A model generated the notes under the pieces. The model was not told the DNA's origin, did not search any database, and worked only from the letters and a program-made list of their open reading frames with translations. From the NCBI GenBank assembly GCA_965227935.1, contig CBDDGS010000055.1, forward strand, positions 2,294,001 through 2,358,000: a DNA stretch of 64,000 bases, read 5' to 3'. The DNA is from JAWPMT01 sp965227935 (GTDB lineage: Bacteria > Bacteroidota > Bacteroidia > Cytophagales > Cyclobacteriaceae). How positions within the stretch are numbered: the first letter of the stretch is position 1; every line of letters begins with the position of its first letter. A program made the position numbers and the translations under genes. Positions 40,201 through 50,400 of this stretch are shown in pieces.

Positions 40201-41514
40201 ATCATCGAGACCAACGATGTTATTGGCGTCCAGCCACATGGTCAGATCCCCTTCGCCATCGGTAGTTCCTACCCCTCCGGGTCCCGTAGGCCTCCCGCCG
40301 ACCGTGTAGAAGGTGGAGGGATCACTTTGGTTGTTGTACTCAGTAGCGATCCAATCCGCTGATTTTGCTACGTTGGATATCCTTACTTCGTCCAGGATAC
40401 CGTCAAAGAACTCACAGTTACAGCCGTAACCCTGGGCTTCGCCATCCCATCCGAAGTAGACAGGGTCAGCAGTATTGGCGACCGTACGACCGTCGGTATT
40501 GGCCCTTGAAGCTACTGAGGTTCCATTGACGTAAAGCGTTCCAGTACCTCCATTGGAGCCATTGTAGGAGAATGTCCCTGTGATATGGACCCAGGTACTA
40601 GCGGTGTATACATTTTCAGCTGAGACCTCATTGGTCCATCCACCGTAGTCTGTACCATCCCCGATTCGAAAGATCATCCCGCGGTTAAAGCCCACTTCCC
40701 CCGCAGGTCGAAGCAAAAAGCTCCACCCGTGATCTGTTTCCGGATCTGATGGGGCATCCAGTGCTAATTTGCCCAGCACTCGCTGGTAGGTGTTGTCAAC
40801 ATCAGTCTTCATCCAGAAGCTGACTGTGAGGTTATTGGAACCGCCAGGAGATGTACCGGCATTGATGTAGTCGCCAGTAGCGTTGTTCACTCCATCGAAG
40901 TCCTGGCCATCATCATATTGACCGGTCGCTTCCACATTGCCATTTTGTGTGCCATTGTTTCCATTGATGGTCGCGTCATTGTGCGTGCCCCCCGAGGCTT
41001 CATCAGTGACATTTTCATCCAGGTGCCACACGCCAGTATAGTCCCCAGACCAGGTTCCTGTGGACGAGGGGTCGGTTGTTACTGATGAATTGCCATAGCT
41101 CATCAATAGCGTCGTGTACCGGTCATGATACAACGTGGGGATCCGCACCCACGCAACATAGTTACCGGTGGTAGGGTCATAAGATTCCAGGTCATGATCT
41201 AATTGTGTCGTCCCATCGACGGTGAAGGCGATATCATATCCATTGGCGCTTGTGACTTCTCCGCCGTTCGCGGTAGACCTGAGATAGGTCTCAGTAATAT
41301 TGACGAGTAGGGGAAAGTTCGTTAAGTCGGAGGTGCCAGAAACCCGGGTATGATCAATGGAAATGTCCTGCTGATAGCTGTAGCCAGCCAGCTGTCCATG
41401 TGCGAAGGAAGCAAGCAATAATGTTGAGAATAGCGCAATCGTCCTAACGACTTTATACGGTCTTCGGAGCAGACCGGGTACATGAAGTAGCGGTGTGAAA
41501 GTCATCACTGTCAT
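37225..41514 (-). CDS. Array paralogue 7: DUF2341-LamG-A-C-T9SS protein
   Basis: 1429 residues from ATG 41514. The frame is open 23 codons further (41583), and ATG 41505 is also possible. ATAGACAA directly before 41514 matches the array leader. The signal peptide ends AHG before QLAGYS. DUF2341 about 41-150 (MSYGN subtype), LamG about 160-410 (with a cysteine pair, GYGCNCEFFDG), type A about 415-835, type C about 840-1249 (LYLKQSRNEDDSL), fibronectin-like and sorting segment 1250-1429 (YPNP, ends LKFLKRR). Same module order as paralogue 6. A 21-base imperfect tandem repeat lies about 120 bases upstream. Confidence 0.87.
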   Translation of the reverse strand: MTVMTFTPLLHVPGLLRRPYKVVRTIALFSTLLLASFAHGQLAGYSYQQDISIDHTRVSGTSDLTNFPLLVNITETYLRSTANGGEVTSANGYDIAFTVDGTTQLDHDLESYDPTTGNYVAWVRIPTLYHDRYTTLLMSYGNSSVTTDPSSTGTWSGDYTGVWHLDENVTDEASGGTHNDATINGNNGTQNGNVEATGQYDDGQDFDGVNNATGDYINAGTSPGGSNNLTVSFWMKTDVDNTYQRVLGKLALDAPSDPETDHGWSFLLRPAGEVGFNRGMIFRIGDGTDYGGWTNEVSAENVYTASTWVHITGTFSYNGSNGGTGTLYVNGTSVASRANTDGRTVANTADPVYFGWDGEAQGYGCNCEFFDGILDEVRISNVAKSADWIATEYNNQSDPSTFYTVGGRPTGPGGVGTTDGEGDLTMWLDANNIVGLDDGDNLTGWSDVSGYGNNASVGAAPNYTTSWGGNGFPAVHFDDNNNEYLTVTGNTQVKPSGALSVFIAGNYDSNSDEFGSLINTASNDNWDDGWGIGSEFDPALMLYYFTDWAGTGWGSYSTSIDNQRHIYGLINSGTSNTLFEDDNTATFTGGISYTDPGDPLLLGAGPNNTGAAYFMTGEIAEVALFDTNVNSAQRIIINNYLAAKYNITLPATSDAYDEDDLGFDYDVAGIGRVNASNIHNDAQGTGIVRILNASDLQNNEFMIWGHDNGPMSIETSDLPAGIAAKLERTWAVSEIRVTTGATRDVGTVQVRFDLTDMGSVTASDLRLVVDTDGDGVFADDATTVGGAIYVSGNVYEFSGVTQLSNNSRFTIATTDYSTTPLETSPGNAPLGLTLWLKADEGLKLNGVEVNSGAFDTWENSTDNAAFTEISVDTGAPILDADGLSYNPAIYFDGVDDKVQKNNVTGGDLFSDQDNTIIAVFQRKAPNGTDVYGGWRSTGNTRRMGYIEGNANGTLRADVWTDDFSGTTDHTDQNVLMTIQSNATETRMIINGAEENSITPTMDAITGLNGDLALGCNGEVVPYVETLFGEYIVYSSSLSDTELNRIQSSLALKYSITLDPGNGDYYASDGTKIWDATVGASYQNQIVAIGRDDNTELYLKQSRNEDDSLIVYVDALAASNESNAGSINTDRSFIIIGHNTERLQATGAATDMPSGITSRFDREWKVTNHNFSDTYSIEFEWEENGPFDINDVRLLVDDDGDFSNATVLGPGDGLTFTVGSIVVGGITASHIPEDQTSYITLGSVSLGTTLPIELIEFRAEGQESDHTVKLSWSTEAETDNDYFTVEKSQDASEWVEVLQSPGAGSSSERIDYTGIDTDPYYGLSYYRLKQTDFDGSHSYSYTIPVTLGNQNGEKLSLYPNPATRQIVISGAPVDVQQLRAFNVSGQDVTALITIKAANQTNTYQLDISNLNPGIYTIRLADESLKFLKRR

Positions 41515-41632
41515 TTGTCTATGTCGGTCGGCATCATGGTGTTGAGAAAAGTATTCTCGTAACTGATGCAGTGGTCTAAGCACAATTGGTCTCGACTAAA
41601 ATAGACCAGGAGGCTCCATTATGAGAAAAATT

Positions 41633-41674
41633 GTCGTTGAATGGCGGTTATCTGTCGCTGAATAGCCGTTGTGT
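41633..41674. repeat. Two 21-base imperfect tandem copies upstream of paralogue 7
   Basis: Bases 41633-41653 and 41654-41674 match at 16 of 21 positions (core GTCGYTGAATRGC). They sit in the gap between paralogues 7 and 8, 119-160 bases before the paralogue 7 start, so a regulatory role is possible but unproven. Confidence 0.5.
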
Positions 41675-41705
41675 GATACAATAATTCAACTAGTTGGGAA
41701 GCGCA

Positions 41706-44700
41706 CTACTTTTCTTTGACGAATTTCAAAGAGATGTCAGAGCCACTTATCGTGTATACGCCGTGATCAAGTCTTGAGATATCCAGCAGGATCGTCTGCG
41801 GCGCCGGGCCTTCCTGCCAACGTATCAAATTGGAGACGTCTTGTCCCTGTACGTTATAGACATGCATGGGCGAGACATCTAAGTGACTGCCAACAATGAC
41901 AATTTGATCCTGGGCAGGGTTGGGATATAGTGACAATTCTTTTGATGGACCGTCACCCAGCGTAACTTGCTTGATAGGTGAGTAGGAGAATTGCCCGTCG
42001 AAGTCGGTTTGCCTGAGACGGTAGTAGGACAATCCCGGAAAGGGATTTTTGTCCGCCCCAGCATAGTCCAGTCGCTGTGCTGAGGTGCCAGCACCAGGGA
42101 TAGAGAGTACATCTTCCCATTCCTGCGAATCCGCTGACTTTTCGATGGTGAAGTAGTCGTTGTTACTTTCGGTGGCTGTGGACCAGTGGAGGTTCACAAT
42201 ATTTTCTCGCTGATCAGCCACTGCCTGAAAATCGAGCAGTTCCACCGGCAATGACGTATTGAGTGAGGACGATGCGATGGTGACGTATCGGGTACTATTG
42301 GCTGGGATGTGCGAAGTACTAATGCCACCGACAATAATGCTACCGGATGTAATGGAGAGTCCGGCATCTCCAGAGGCATAAACTGTCGCATTGGAGAAGT
42401 CGCCGTCGTCATCCACGAGGAATCGGATGTCATTGATGTCAAACGCTCCTTCCTCTTCCCATTCGAATTCCATGCTGAAATCATCGGTGAAGTTGGTATT
42501 CGTTACTTTCCACTCTCGATTGAAGCGCGACCGAATGCCAGAAGGATATTCCTGCGGCACATGGGCCATGAGTCGCTCGGTGTTGTGGCCTATTACGATA
42601 AAAGACAAGTCATTGGTGATCGTGCCAGTGTTGCTGGCATTGTCGGCCGCGAGTGCATCCACAAATACTTTCAAGGTATCGTCATGGCTCGCGGACTGCT
42701 TTTGATAGAGATCTGAGTCGTCGTCCCGGCCGATGAGGATGACATCATTGTGGTAGGCCGCGTTCACATCGGCGTCCCAAATGGTGCTGGCGTCGCTCGC
42801 CAGATAATCGCCAGCTGCGCCCCCAGAGGAATTGTCAAGAGTTATGCCATATTTTATACCAAGGTACGATTCGATTCTTCGGATCTCATCCGTGGTGAGC
42901 GCCGTATTGTAGGCGATGACTTCGGCAATGTAGCCATCGAGGAACTGTTCTGCCGTAGTGTTGCCATTGCGGATGCCGCCGATGTCCAGGGCGCCATCAT
43001 TCAGCGTATTGTCTGTTCCGCCGGTGGCCGCGTTACCACTGAGACGCACTGCATGCGTACCTGTGGGGTCATAGCGATTGACGGTTAATACGGGGGTGTC
43101 CGTCGAAATTACAGTGTTATTGATTCGGACCTGGGCGGCATTATGCATCATGGATAGCTTTGCCGCCGAGTTGATTCTCATGATGTGCGCTGAAGCAGTG
43201 CTGCCTCCAAGGATTGACTGTGGTGTGGCACTTATACTTCTCGCTACCACGACACCAAACTTGGTGTAATGCCCATCCGGATTGACCAGTAGGTCCGTAT
43301 TCGTGGTAGAAATGAAGTCATCTGTACCATCAAAGTCAATGACAGGATTGTAGTTGATATTGTCGGTGGCATTGTCCTTGAAAGTCGGTTGGGACGACCC
43401 TGTTTCCTGACTCACATCATTGCCATTGCCACTCTGATCATCCCAGCCTGCCATGGCCGCATTGTTTGTGGTTGTCGAGGTGCCTTCATCCCCTTTCAGC
43501 CAGAGGACCAGGTTTGATTTCAAATTACCGGGGGCTTTGTGATTGACGCTTAATGTAAAGTAGTCACCATCGCTGAAGGACACATTAGCAAATGTCAGCG
43601 TATCCCCACTGACTGCAGGAGAGGTGTAGTCGGTACTTCCCCCTGCAAAGGTGCCGTCGCCATCGACGTGGAGTGCATAATCCGACACGCCATTAGATAC
43701 CCCTGCGAAAACCATGCGCACATCCACGGTGCCGGGTGTGCCATTTACCGCGACACGCCACTCGCGCTCCAGTCGCCGATCATAAGAGGGGTGCTTGTCC
43801 GTTGTAGTGAGGGCGATGTTCTCATTGTTATTGCCCCAGACGATGAAATCCAGATCACTGGAGAATGCTCCCCCTTTGTCTATGATGACCATGGCATCGG
43901 AGTTGGTGCTCATGGATTTTTGCTGATCAAGGGTCGAGGCATCATCCCGGCCAATTCCTGCGATGCCGTTGTGGTAAGCGGCATGGCCTGTAGCATCCCA
44001 CAGTTGGCTCCCATCAGAAGCCAGGTAATCACCATGCGAGTTGTCCAGCGTAATTCCATACTTCAAAGCCAAATAGGATTGGACCTTCTCCGCATGGTTG
44101 GCAGTTTCTGTCAAATCCCTGTCATAGGCAATGACTTCCAGCACTGTGCCTGTCAGGGACTGCGCCGCCGCCACATTACGCCCAATGTAGGCGATGTTAC
44201 CTCCGGTATTGAGCGGATTCAGGGGCGTCCCACCATACCCGTGTGAAAGCGCTAAGCCATTCTGATGCGTGTCAAATCCTGGGTCGATATTCTCTCCACT
44301 GCCATAGGTATGCATGGCAATCTGAGTTGTGATCGTACTGGCAATAACGTCATTGGCGTTATTGAATCGAGCGGCAATTTCAGTTGTGGAATGTGATAAG
44401 TCTACCCTTGCAAGTGCTGCGTTGGCCCCATGACTAAGCGTAGGTTGCGCAGTACCACTCGCACCTGCTTTGGAAACCACGAAATACGAGCGTGCTTCGC
44501 TACCTGTGGGCAGAATGGCAGGGTTCGACAGCGAAAAATAATCGACGTCTCCTTCTACAAAATCAATTCCCGGGTTGTAATTCAAACTATTAGTCGTCAG
44601 CACGGGTGTACCTGCTCCGGTGCCATCGTTTCCATTCCCAGATTGATCCTGCCAATCCGTAACAGGGGATCCGCTGGTTCCCACATCCGCTTTGAGCCAC

Positions 44701-47138
44701 AGCGCGAGATTCTCTTTGATATCTCCAGGAGCCTTGTGGTTGATACTCAACGTAAAGTAGTTGCCATTGGCAAATGTGACGTTCTCGAAAGTTAAGGTGT
44801 CTCCGCTGATGCTGGTCGGTGCGTAATCGGTTGTACCACTGGCAAAGGTGCCATCAGCATCCACATGCAGCGCATAACCAGAGACGGCGTCGGCGACACC
44901 GGGATAGACGAACTGCACATCGACTGTTCCGGGGGTCCCATTGATTGCCACCCGCCATTCTCGTACGAGTCGTCGGTCGTAGGATGGGTGCTTATCAGTT
45001 GTGGTCAGGGCGATATCCTCGTTATCATTGCCCCACATAATGAAGTCCAGGTCCGTTGTGAAACTGCCGCCTTTGTCCATGATGACCATGGCATCCGAGT
45101 TGGAGCTCATGGACTTTTGTTGGTCCAATAGCGAGGCATCATCTCGCCCAATACCTGCCACATCATAGTGGTGGGCACTGTATGTGGTAGGATTCCAGAG
45201 CACAGTACTGCCATCTGATGCGATGTAGTTTCCTGCAGAACTGGCCAGGGTAATGCCATATTTCACGGCGAGGTAAGACTCGATTTTGGTGATGTCGGCA
45301 TCACTTAACTCAGAATCAACCAGGATGGCCTCTGCAATTCTCCCATCCCAAAATCCACTGCCATTGAAGGCACCAATCTGGAAGGCCCCAGCATCTGAAA
45401 ATGCCGCGGTGGTGTTGTCTACCAGGGACACCCCGTCCAGGCGCCCTATATTATCCAATCCGCCCGAGCCGTAGCGAATGACCGCAATACTAGGTGTCCC
45501 CTGCGTAAATGAACCCCCTCCACTGAACAGGTCCGTTGCAGCATGTGTTGCGAGGAGATTGCCGGAGGCATCATGTCGCATTTCCAGGTCCCCAGCGCCG
45601 TCGGAAGATATGAGTTGGGAGTTGGCACTGGTGTTGTCCGAAATGGCTACTGCAAACTTTGTATAGGGGTTGCTGCCGCCGATGATGGAATTGGTGATCG
45701 TTTCAAAGTAATCGGTCGTACCATTGAGGTCCATGGCTGGGTTGAAGTTGATGGCGTCTTCGACGAGTTGTGGGTCTCCCGCTGCAACGGCGACGGCGTT
45801 AGAAACGCCCGTCTGATCTGCCCAGGCAGTGACGTCGGGGGCATTCAACACCCCAGAGTTAGCACGGAGCCAAATCATCAGTCCCGCAGAGACATTACCT
45901 GGGAAGGAGGTAGGCTCCTCAGCGCCGGAGGACGCAAGGAATGATCCAGGATCGTCCTGATTATCAAACTCTGTCTTGATCCAGTCTGCTGATCGGACAG
46001 TATTTGACATATGTACTTCGTCCATAATACCCTTGAAGGTCCTGACTGCATTGTGACGATTGCCCAACCAAAGGTCACCTCCGGAGTCGTCCAGTGGAGA
46101 CCCCGACCCATCATAGCCGTTCTCATAGGAGACAGCGCCGTCAATGTAGATGGTTACGCTGCTCTCAAGCATGGCTCCGGTCCATGTCATGGCTACATGC
46201 TGCCAAGTGCCTTCGGTAATAGTGGCCGCCCTGTAGGCAACTTCTGATCCACCCGATGCGGGTTTCTGCAAGTACCTTACTTTGTCATCCGTCTGCAGGT
46301 AAAGGTTCTTTGATTCTGCGGATGTAGCACGCTTCTCAAACAGCCTCCTGTTGTTAGCTGCGGCCCCGGCGTTGATCCAGCAACTAAAGGTGAAAGTTGC
46401 GAGGTTGTCCAGGGTGACATCGCTACCGCAGTTGATCTGGTCACCATTGCCTGATGCATCATCCCCATCATAGTCCTGGCCATAGCCTATTTTACCTGTG
46501 GCTCGGGTTGGAACCCTTGCGACTGTCCCGTTTCCTCCCTGTCCGTGGTTGCCGGTGCCGCTCATGTCCGTGTACTCGTCCGCTGTGCCGTTCCCAGTCT
46601 CCTCCATATGCCATACACCTACATAGTTGGTATCCCAGGTACCTGTGCTCGAGGGATCGGTGGCGACATCAGCATTTCCATAATACATGTAGATCTCCGT
46701 GTTCACGCTGGCGCTTAGTGTGGGTATGCGCACAAACGCCTGATAGGCACCGGTGGCCGCATTGAAAGATTGGAGGTCATGATCAAGCTGGGTGGTACCG
46801 TCTACCGCTGTGAAGGCCACATCGTAACCATTGTCACTCGTCACGTCTCCGCCATTCAGAATGGTCATCAAATCCGTATCAGTGACACTGATGAGGAGAG
46901 GGAAGTCGCTCAGGTCAGAAGACCCCGAGATCTTCGTGTAATCGATCGTCAGTTTCTTCCGAAAGCTGTATCCGGATAACTGGGCCTTCGCACTGGAAAG
47001 GAAACCCAAGAAGATAACGAGAAGGGTAACGCCTTTGATGGCAGTTGCCACGGTGGACTGCAAGCTCATACGCTTAGCCAATAAATTGACTTGGATTGAA
47101 CGATAAGGGACGTTCTTAGTGTGAATGGAATTCCTCAT
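41706..47138 (-). CDS. Array paralogue 8: DUF2341-LamG-B-B-C-T9SS protein
   Basis: 1810 residues from ATG 47138; starts at 47165 and 47066 are also in frame. The signal peptide ends AKA before QLSGYS (about residue 52). DUF2341 about 53-160, LamG about 170-400 (with TRATGKIGYGQDYDGDDASG), two closely similar type B modules (about 405-805 and 810-1210; both contain TTTDKHPSYDRRL, then EWRVA and NHKAPG), and the type C module about 1215-1630 (YQKQSASHDDTLKVFVD). The end segment belongs to the TRYVTIAS subtype shared with paralogues 9 and 10. The sorting domain has YPNP and ends LKFVKEK. The two B modules look like an internal duplication. Confidence 0.87.
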   Translation of the reverse strand: MRNSIHTKNVPYRSIQVNLLAKRMSLQSTVATAIKGVTLLVIFLGFLSSAKAQLSGYSFRKKLTIDYTKISGSSDLSDFPLLISVTDTDLMTILNGGDVTSDNGYDVAFTAVDGTTQLDHDLQSFNAATGAYQAFVRIPTLSASVNTEIYMYYGNADVATDPSSTGTWDTNYVGVWHMEETGNGTADEYTDMSGTGNHGQGGNGTVARVPTRATGKIGYGQDYDGDDASGNGDQINCGSDVTLDNLATFTFSCWINAGAAANNRRLFEKRATSAESKNLYLQTDDKVRYLQKPASGGSEVAYRAATITEGTWQHVAMTWTGAMLESSVTIYIDGAVSYENGYDGSGSPLDDSGGDLWLGNRHNAVRTFKGIMDEVHMSNTVRSADWIKTEFDNQDDPGSFLASSGAEEPTSFPGNVSAGLMIWLRANSGVLNAPDVTAWADQTGVSNAVAVAAGDPQLVEDAINFNPAMDLNGTTDYFETITNSIIGGSNPYTKFAVAISDNTSANSQLISSDGAGDLEMRHDASGNLLATHAATDLFSGGGSFTQGTPSIAVIRYGSGGLDNIGRLDGVSLVDNTTAAFSDAGAFQIGAFNGSGFWDGRIAEAILVDSELSDADITKIESYLAVKYGITLASSAGNYIASDGSTVLWNPTTYSAHHYDVAGIGRDDASLLDQQKSMSSNSDAMVIMDKGGSFTTDLDFIMWGNDNEDIALTTTDKHPSYDRRLVREWRVAINGTPGTVDVQFVYPGVADAVSGYALHVDADGTFASGTTDYAPTSISGDTLTFENVTFANGNYFTLSINHKAPGDIKENLALWLKADVGTSGSPVTDWQDQSGNGNDGTGAGTPVLTTNSLNYNPGIDFVEGDVDYFSLSNPAILPTGSEARSYFVVSKAGASGTAQPTLSHGANAALARVDLSHSTTEIAARFNNANDVIASTITTQIAMHTYGSGENIDPGFDTHQNGLALSHGYGGTPLNPLNTGGNIAYIGRNVAAAQSLTGTVLEVIAYDRDLTETANHAEKVQSYLALKYGITLDNSHGDYLASDGSQLWDATGHAAYHNGIAGIGRDDASTLDQQKSMSTNSDAMVIIDKGGAFSSDLDFIVWGNNNENIALTTTDKHPSYDRRLEREWRVAVNGTPGTVDVRMVFAGVSNGVSDYALHVDGDGTFAGGSTDYTSPAVSGDTLTFANVSFSDGDYFTLSVNHKAPGNLKSNLVLWLKGDEGTSTTTNNAAMAGWDDQSGNGNDVSQETGSSQPTFKDNATDNINYNPVIDFDGTDDFISTTNTDLLVNPDGHYTKFGVVVARSISATPQSILGGSTASAHIMRINSAAKLSMMHNAAQVRINNTVISTDTPVLTVNRYDPTGTHAVRLSGNAATGGTDNTLNDGALDIGGIRNGNTTAEQFLDGYIAEVIAYNTALTTDEIRRIESYLGIKYGITLDNSSGGAAGDYLASDASTIWDADVNAAYHNDVILIGRDDDSDLYQKQSASHDDTLKVFVDALAADNASNTGTITNDLSFIVIGHNTERLMAHVPQEYPSGIRSRFNREWKVTNTNFTDDFSMEFEWEEEGAFDINDIRFLVDDDGDFSNATVYASGDAGLSITSGSIIVGGISTSHIPANSTRYVTIASSSLNTSLPVELLDFQAVADQRENIVNLHWSTATESNNDYFTIEKSADSQEWEDVLSIPGAGTSAQRLDYAGADKNPFPGLSYYRLRQTDFDGQFSYSPIKQVTLGDGPSKELSLYPNPAQDQIVIVGSHLDVSPMHVYNVQGQDVSNLIRWQEGPAPQTILLDISRLDHGVYTISGSDISLKFVKEK

Positions 47139-47409
47139 CTGACGGTGCGCGTGAAAATAGATCAAGGGAGGTATGGGGGAAAATCACAGGTACCCAACCC
47201 GTGCATTTGGCGTGTCATCAGGTAGAAATTCAGACAACTGACTCCCCTTTATACGTCGGGTTTTCTACTTCATGCCAGTCATTCAGGACCTGCAATGAGG
47301 ACGTGGCTCTTCGAATCGTGTTTTAGTCCTTTGGGCAGTCGTCCAGGATCTTTAGGCCGGACTGGCCAGGATGCCCCTTAATGATCAATGTGCTTTGAGC
47401 CGGGTCCAG

Positions 47410-50400
47410 CTATTTCTGGGATTTTACGAGCGTCACACTATGGTCGGCGGATTTCACTATGAAGATCCCTGGGGGTAGCAATGATATGTCCAACATCAAC
47501 CTGTCGTTTTGTCGCTCCACGATGCGAACCTTGTTTGACACTTCCTGTCCGAGAGAATTTATAATACGTACTTGTAGCAGCTCCTGAGGATCGCCCGTGA
47601 TTACCAAAGTTGTCTCTGCGGGATTGGGATAGAGTATCAAACCATCGCTAAAATCGCCTAACGCGACGTGTAAGGGGTTAGAATAGGTGTGTTCCCCGTC
47701 GAAATCGGTCTGCTTCAATCGGTAATATGACAACCCAGGGTACGGTTTTTCGTCAATCGCCTGGTAGTCAATCCTTTGTGTCGAGTTGCCCGCTCCCGGG
47801 ACACTTAGCGCTTCTTCCCAATCCTGCGAATCCACGGATTTTTCGATTGTGAAGACTTCATTATTGGTTTCTGTGGCGGTCGCCCATCGTAGGCGTACAA
47901 GACGCTTGTCCTGATCGGGTACTGCCTGAAAGTCGATCAGTTCAATTGGCAGCGTAGTGCCGAGGGAGGCTGATCCTATTGTGATATAACGGGTGGAGTT
48001 GGCGGGAATAATGGTATTGCTTATGCCTTCTACCACGACTGATCCCAAAGAAATGGATATACCGTTGTCCCCATTGGCGTAAATCGCCGCATCTGCGAAG
48101 TCGCCATTGTCATCGACCAACAAGCGGATGTCATTGATATCAAAGGTGCCGGCACTATCCCATTTGATGTATAGGCCAAATTCATCAGTAAAGTCACTAT
48201 TGGTGACTTTCCACTCACGCCCAAATCGTGACGTGATCCCGACAGGCATTTCCTCGTTGGCAGCAGACAGGATACCTCCATTGTGACCGATGACTACGAA
48301 ACCCGACTCTGGAGCGATGAAGCCGACATTGCTGGCATTGTCACTGGCCAGGTCACCTACGAAGATTCGAAGTGAGTCGTCTGTCGTACGAGACTGGCGC
48401 TGGTAGAGTGCTTGCTGATCATCGCGAGCAATGGCAATCACATCATTGTTATAGTCTGTGTCGGCATCAGCGTCCCAGATGGTTGTCCCATCGCCAGAGA
48501 GGTAGTCACCTTCGTGAATGCCGTCTTCATTGGGAGCTTCGTACGTGTTACCATCGCCGTCGTTGTCGTTGCCCAGAGTTATTCCGTATTTGATAGCGAA
48601 ATAGGATTCCACTTTGCTGACATTGGTGGCTGAGAGGTCATTTTCATAGATGACCAGTTCAGCCAGGTAGCCCTCGGCATCAAAGGAACCGGCGGCTCCT
48701 GTCCCCATTCGCAAGTCCCCCTGGTTGCCTCCAGCGGTGAAGGCGGAAGTGGCGCCGGTACTGACAATTTCTCCATTTACCGACAGAGATATGCCTCCTA
48801 CGTCTGAGTGCGCCGTAGCCACGATGGCCTGGTCCATGACATCGATGGATCCACTGCTTGTAATGGAAGTAAGCAAATCTGTTCGCAGCCCGGTGCCGGT
48901 GCGTTGGAAGTAGGCCATACGTCCGCTACCGCTACCTGCGTCGGATTGCCACCCCAAATAGACGTCGGTACTTGCGTCCCGGTTCTTGGGTATCATCACC
49001 GAGAAAATCGTATTGTCACGATTGCTGAATAATACGTCCCCATCTACATTTTCCACCGCCAGTTGGTCGTCTACTCCATCGAAGTAGATGGCTGGATTGT
49101 AGTTGATCTGACTGGACGATACAGTGGGAGCTCCATCCGCTAAGGTGATAGAAGTAAGGGAGAGATTGTCCTCGGCATTGTCCCATTGATCCAGAGGGCC
49201 TGACGTGGTCGGCAGGCTGGCATATCTGGCACCATCATTTGCCTTCGTCCACAGTGTCAGATCTGCAGAAATGCCACCAGGAGCCCTTGGCGTCTCTCCA
49301 ATCGTGAAGTAATCCCCATCGCTGAGGATGACGTTGGGGAAGGTCAGTGTATCACCGTCGAGCGCCGTCGCTGGATAGTTGATAGCTCCGGCGGCAAATG
49401 TGCCATCGCCGTCAACATGCAAGACGTAGTCGCCAAAAATGCCATTGTTCCCAGAGAAGATCATGCGGATCATTACGGTATCGGGGCTGCCATTGACGGC
49501 GACCTTCCACTCGCGTTCGAGCCTACCCAGGTAATTGGGGTGGGCGTCTGTTGCCGTAATCGTCGTGCCACCGTTGTCGTTCCCCCAAATGACGAAGTCG
49601 AGATCAGAGGCGAAAGGTTCGCGATTGTCCATGATGACCATGGCGTCGCTATTGGCGCTGATCGATCTTTGCTGCTCAAGGGCACTCATCAGGTCCTTGC
49701 CGATACCGGCGACATCGTTGTGATAGGGCGCATTGGCATCTGCGTCCCAGAGTGTCGTCGTGCCATCGGATGCGATGTAGTCTCCATTGGTTCCCCCACC
49801 GGTATTGTCGAGGGTCACGCCCCCCTTGATCGCTAAATAGGATTCGATGCGATCGATATCACTATCAGAGAGCTTCTCCTCATACATGATGACTTCTGCG
49901 AGCCGCCCGTCAAATGCATCCAAATTCAAATCGTTACCTATATAAGTGCGCTCTCCTGTACCGTGATTCACAACCATATTGACTGACTGCGTATACTCCG
50001 TGCCGTCAAGCCTTGATTTCGCTGGATTTGCGACACCTGTGTACTCATAGCTGACGGTAGCGACAGAAGGTTGACCGACGACCAAAGAACTTCCTCCCTG
50101 GTAGGTGTTGAAACCAAAAAAGTGGCTCACAGCAAGCTGTCCAGAAGTATTGACATACCATTTTAGGCCACGGGAGAAGGTGCTGCTATTGCCGAGAAAA
50201 GCCTTTTCCGCACTGACGTTATCCGTCTCGACGATGGCAAACGCCGTATATTTTTCACCTGTCGCCTGATCCATGATATTGGTGGTGGTCGTCGCGAAGT
50301 AATCGTTGCCGTCCAGGTCTATGGCCGAGTTATAGTTGATCGATTCGGATATCAGCTGAGGGTCGCCGGACCACCGGGTTGTATGGTTGGCATTGCCAGA

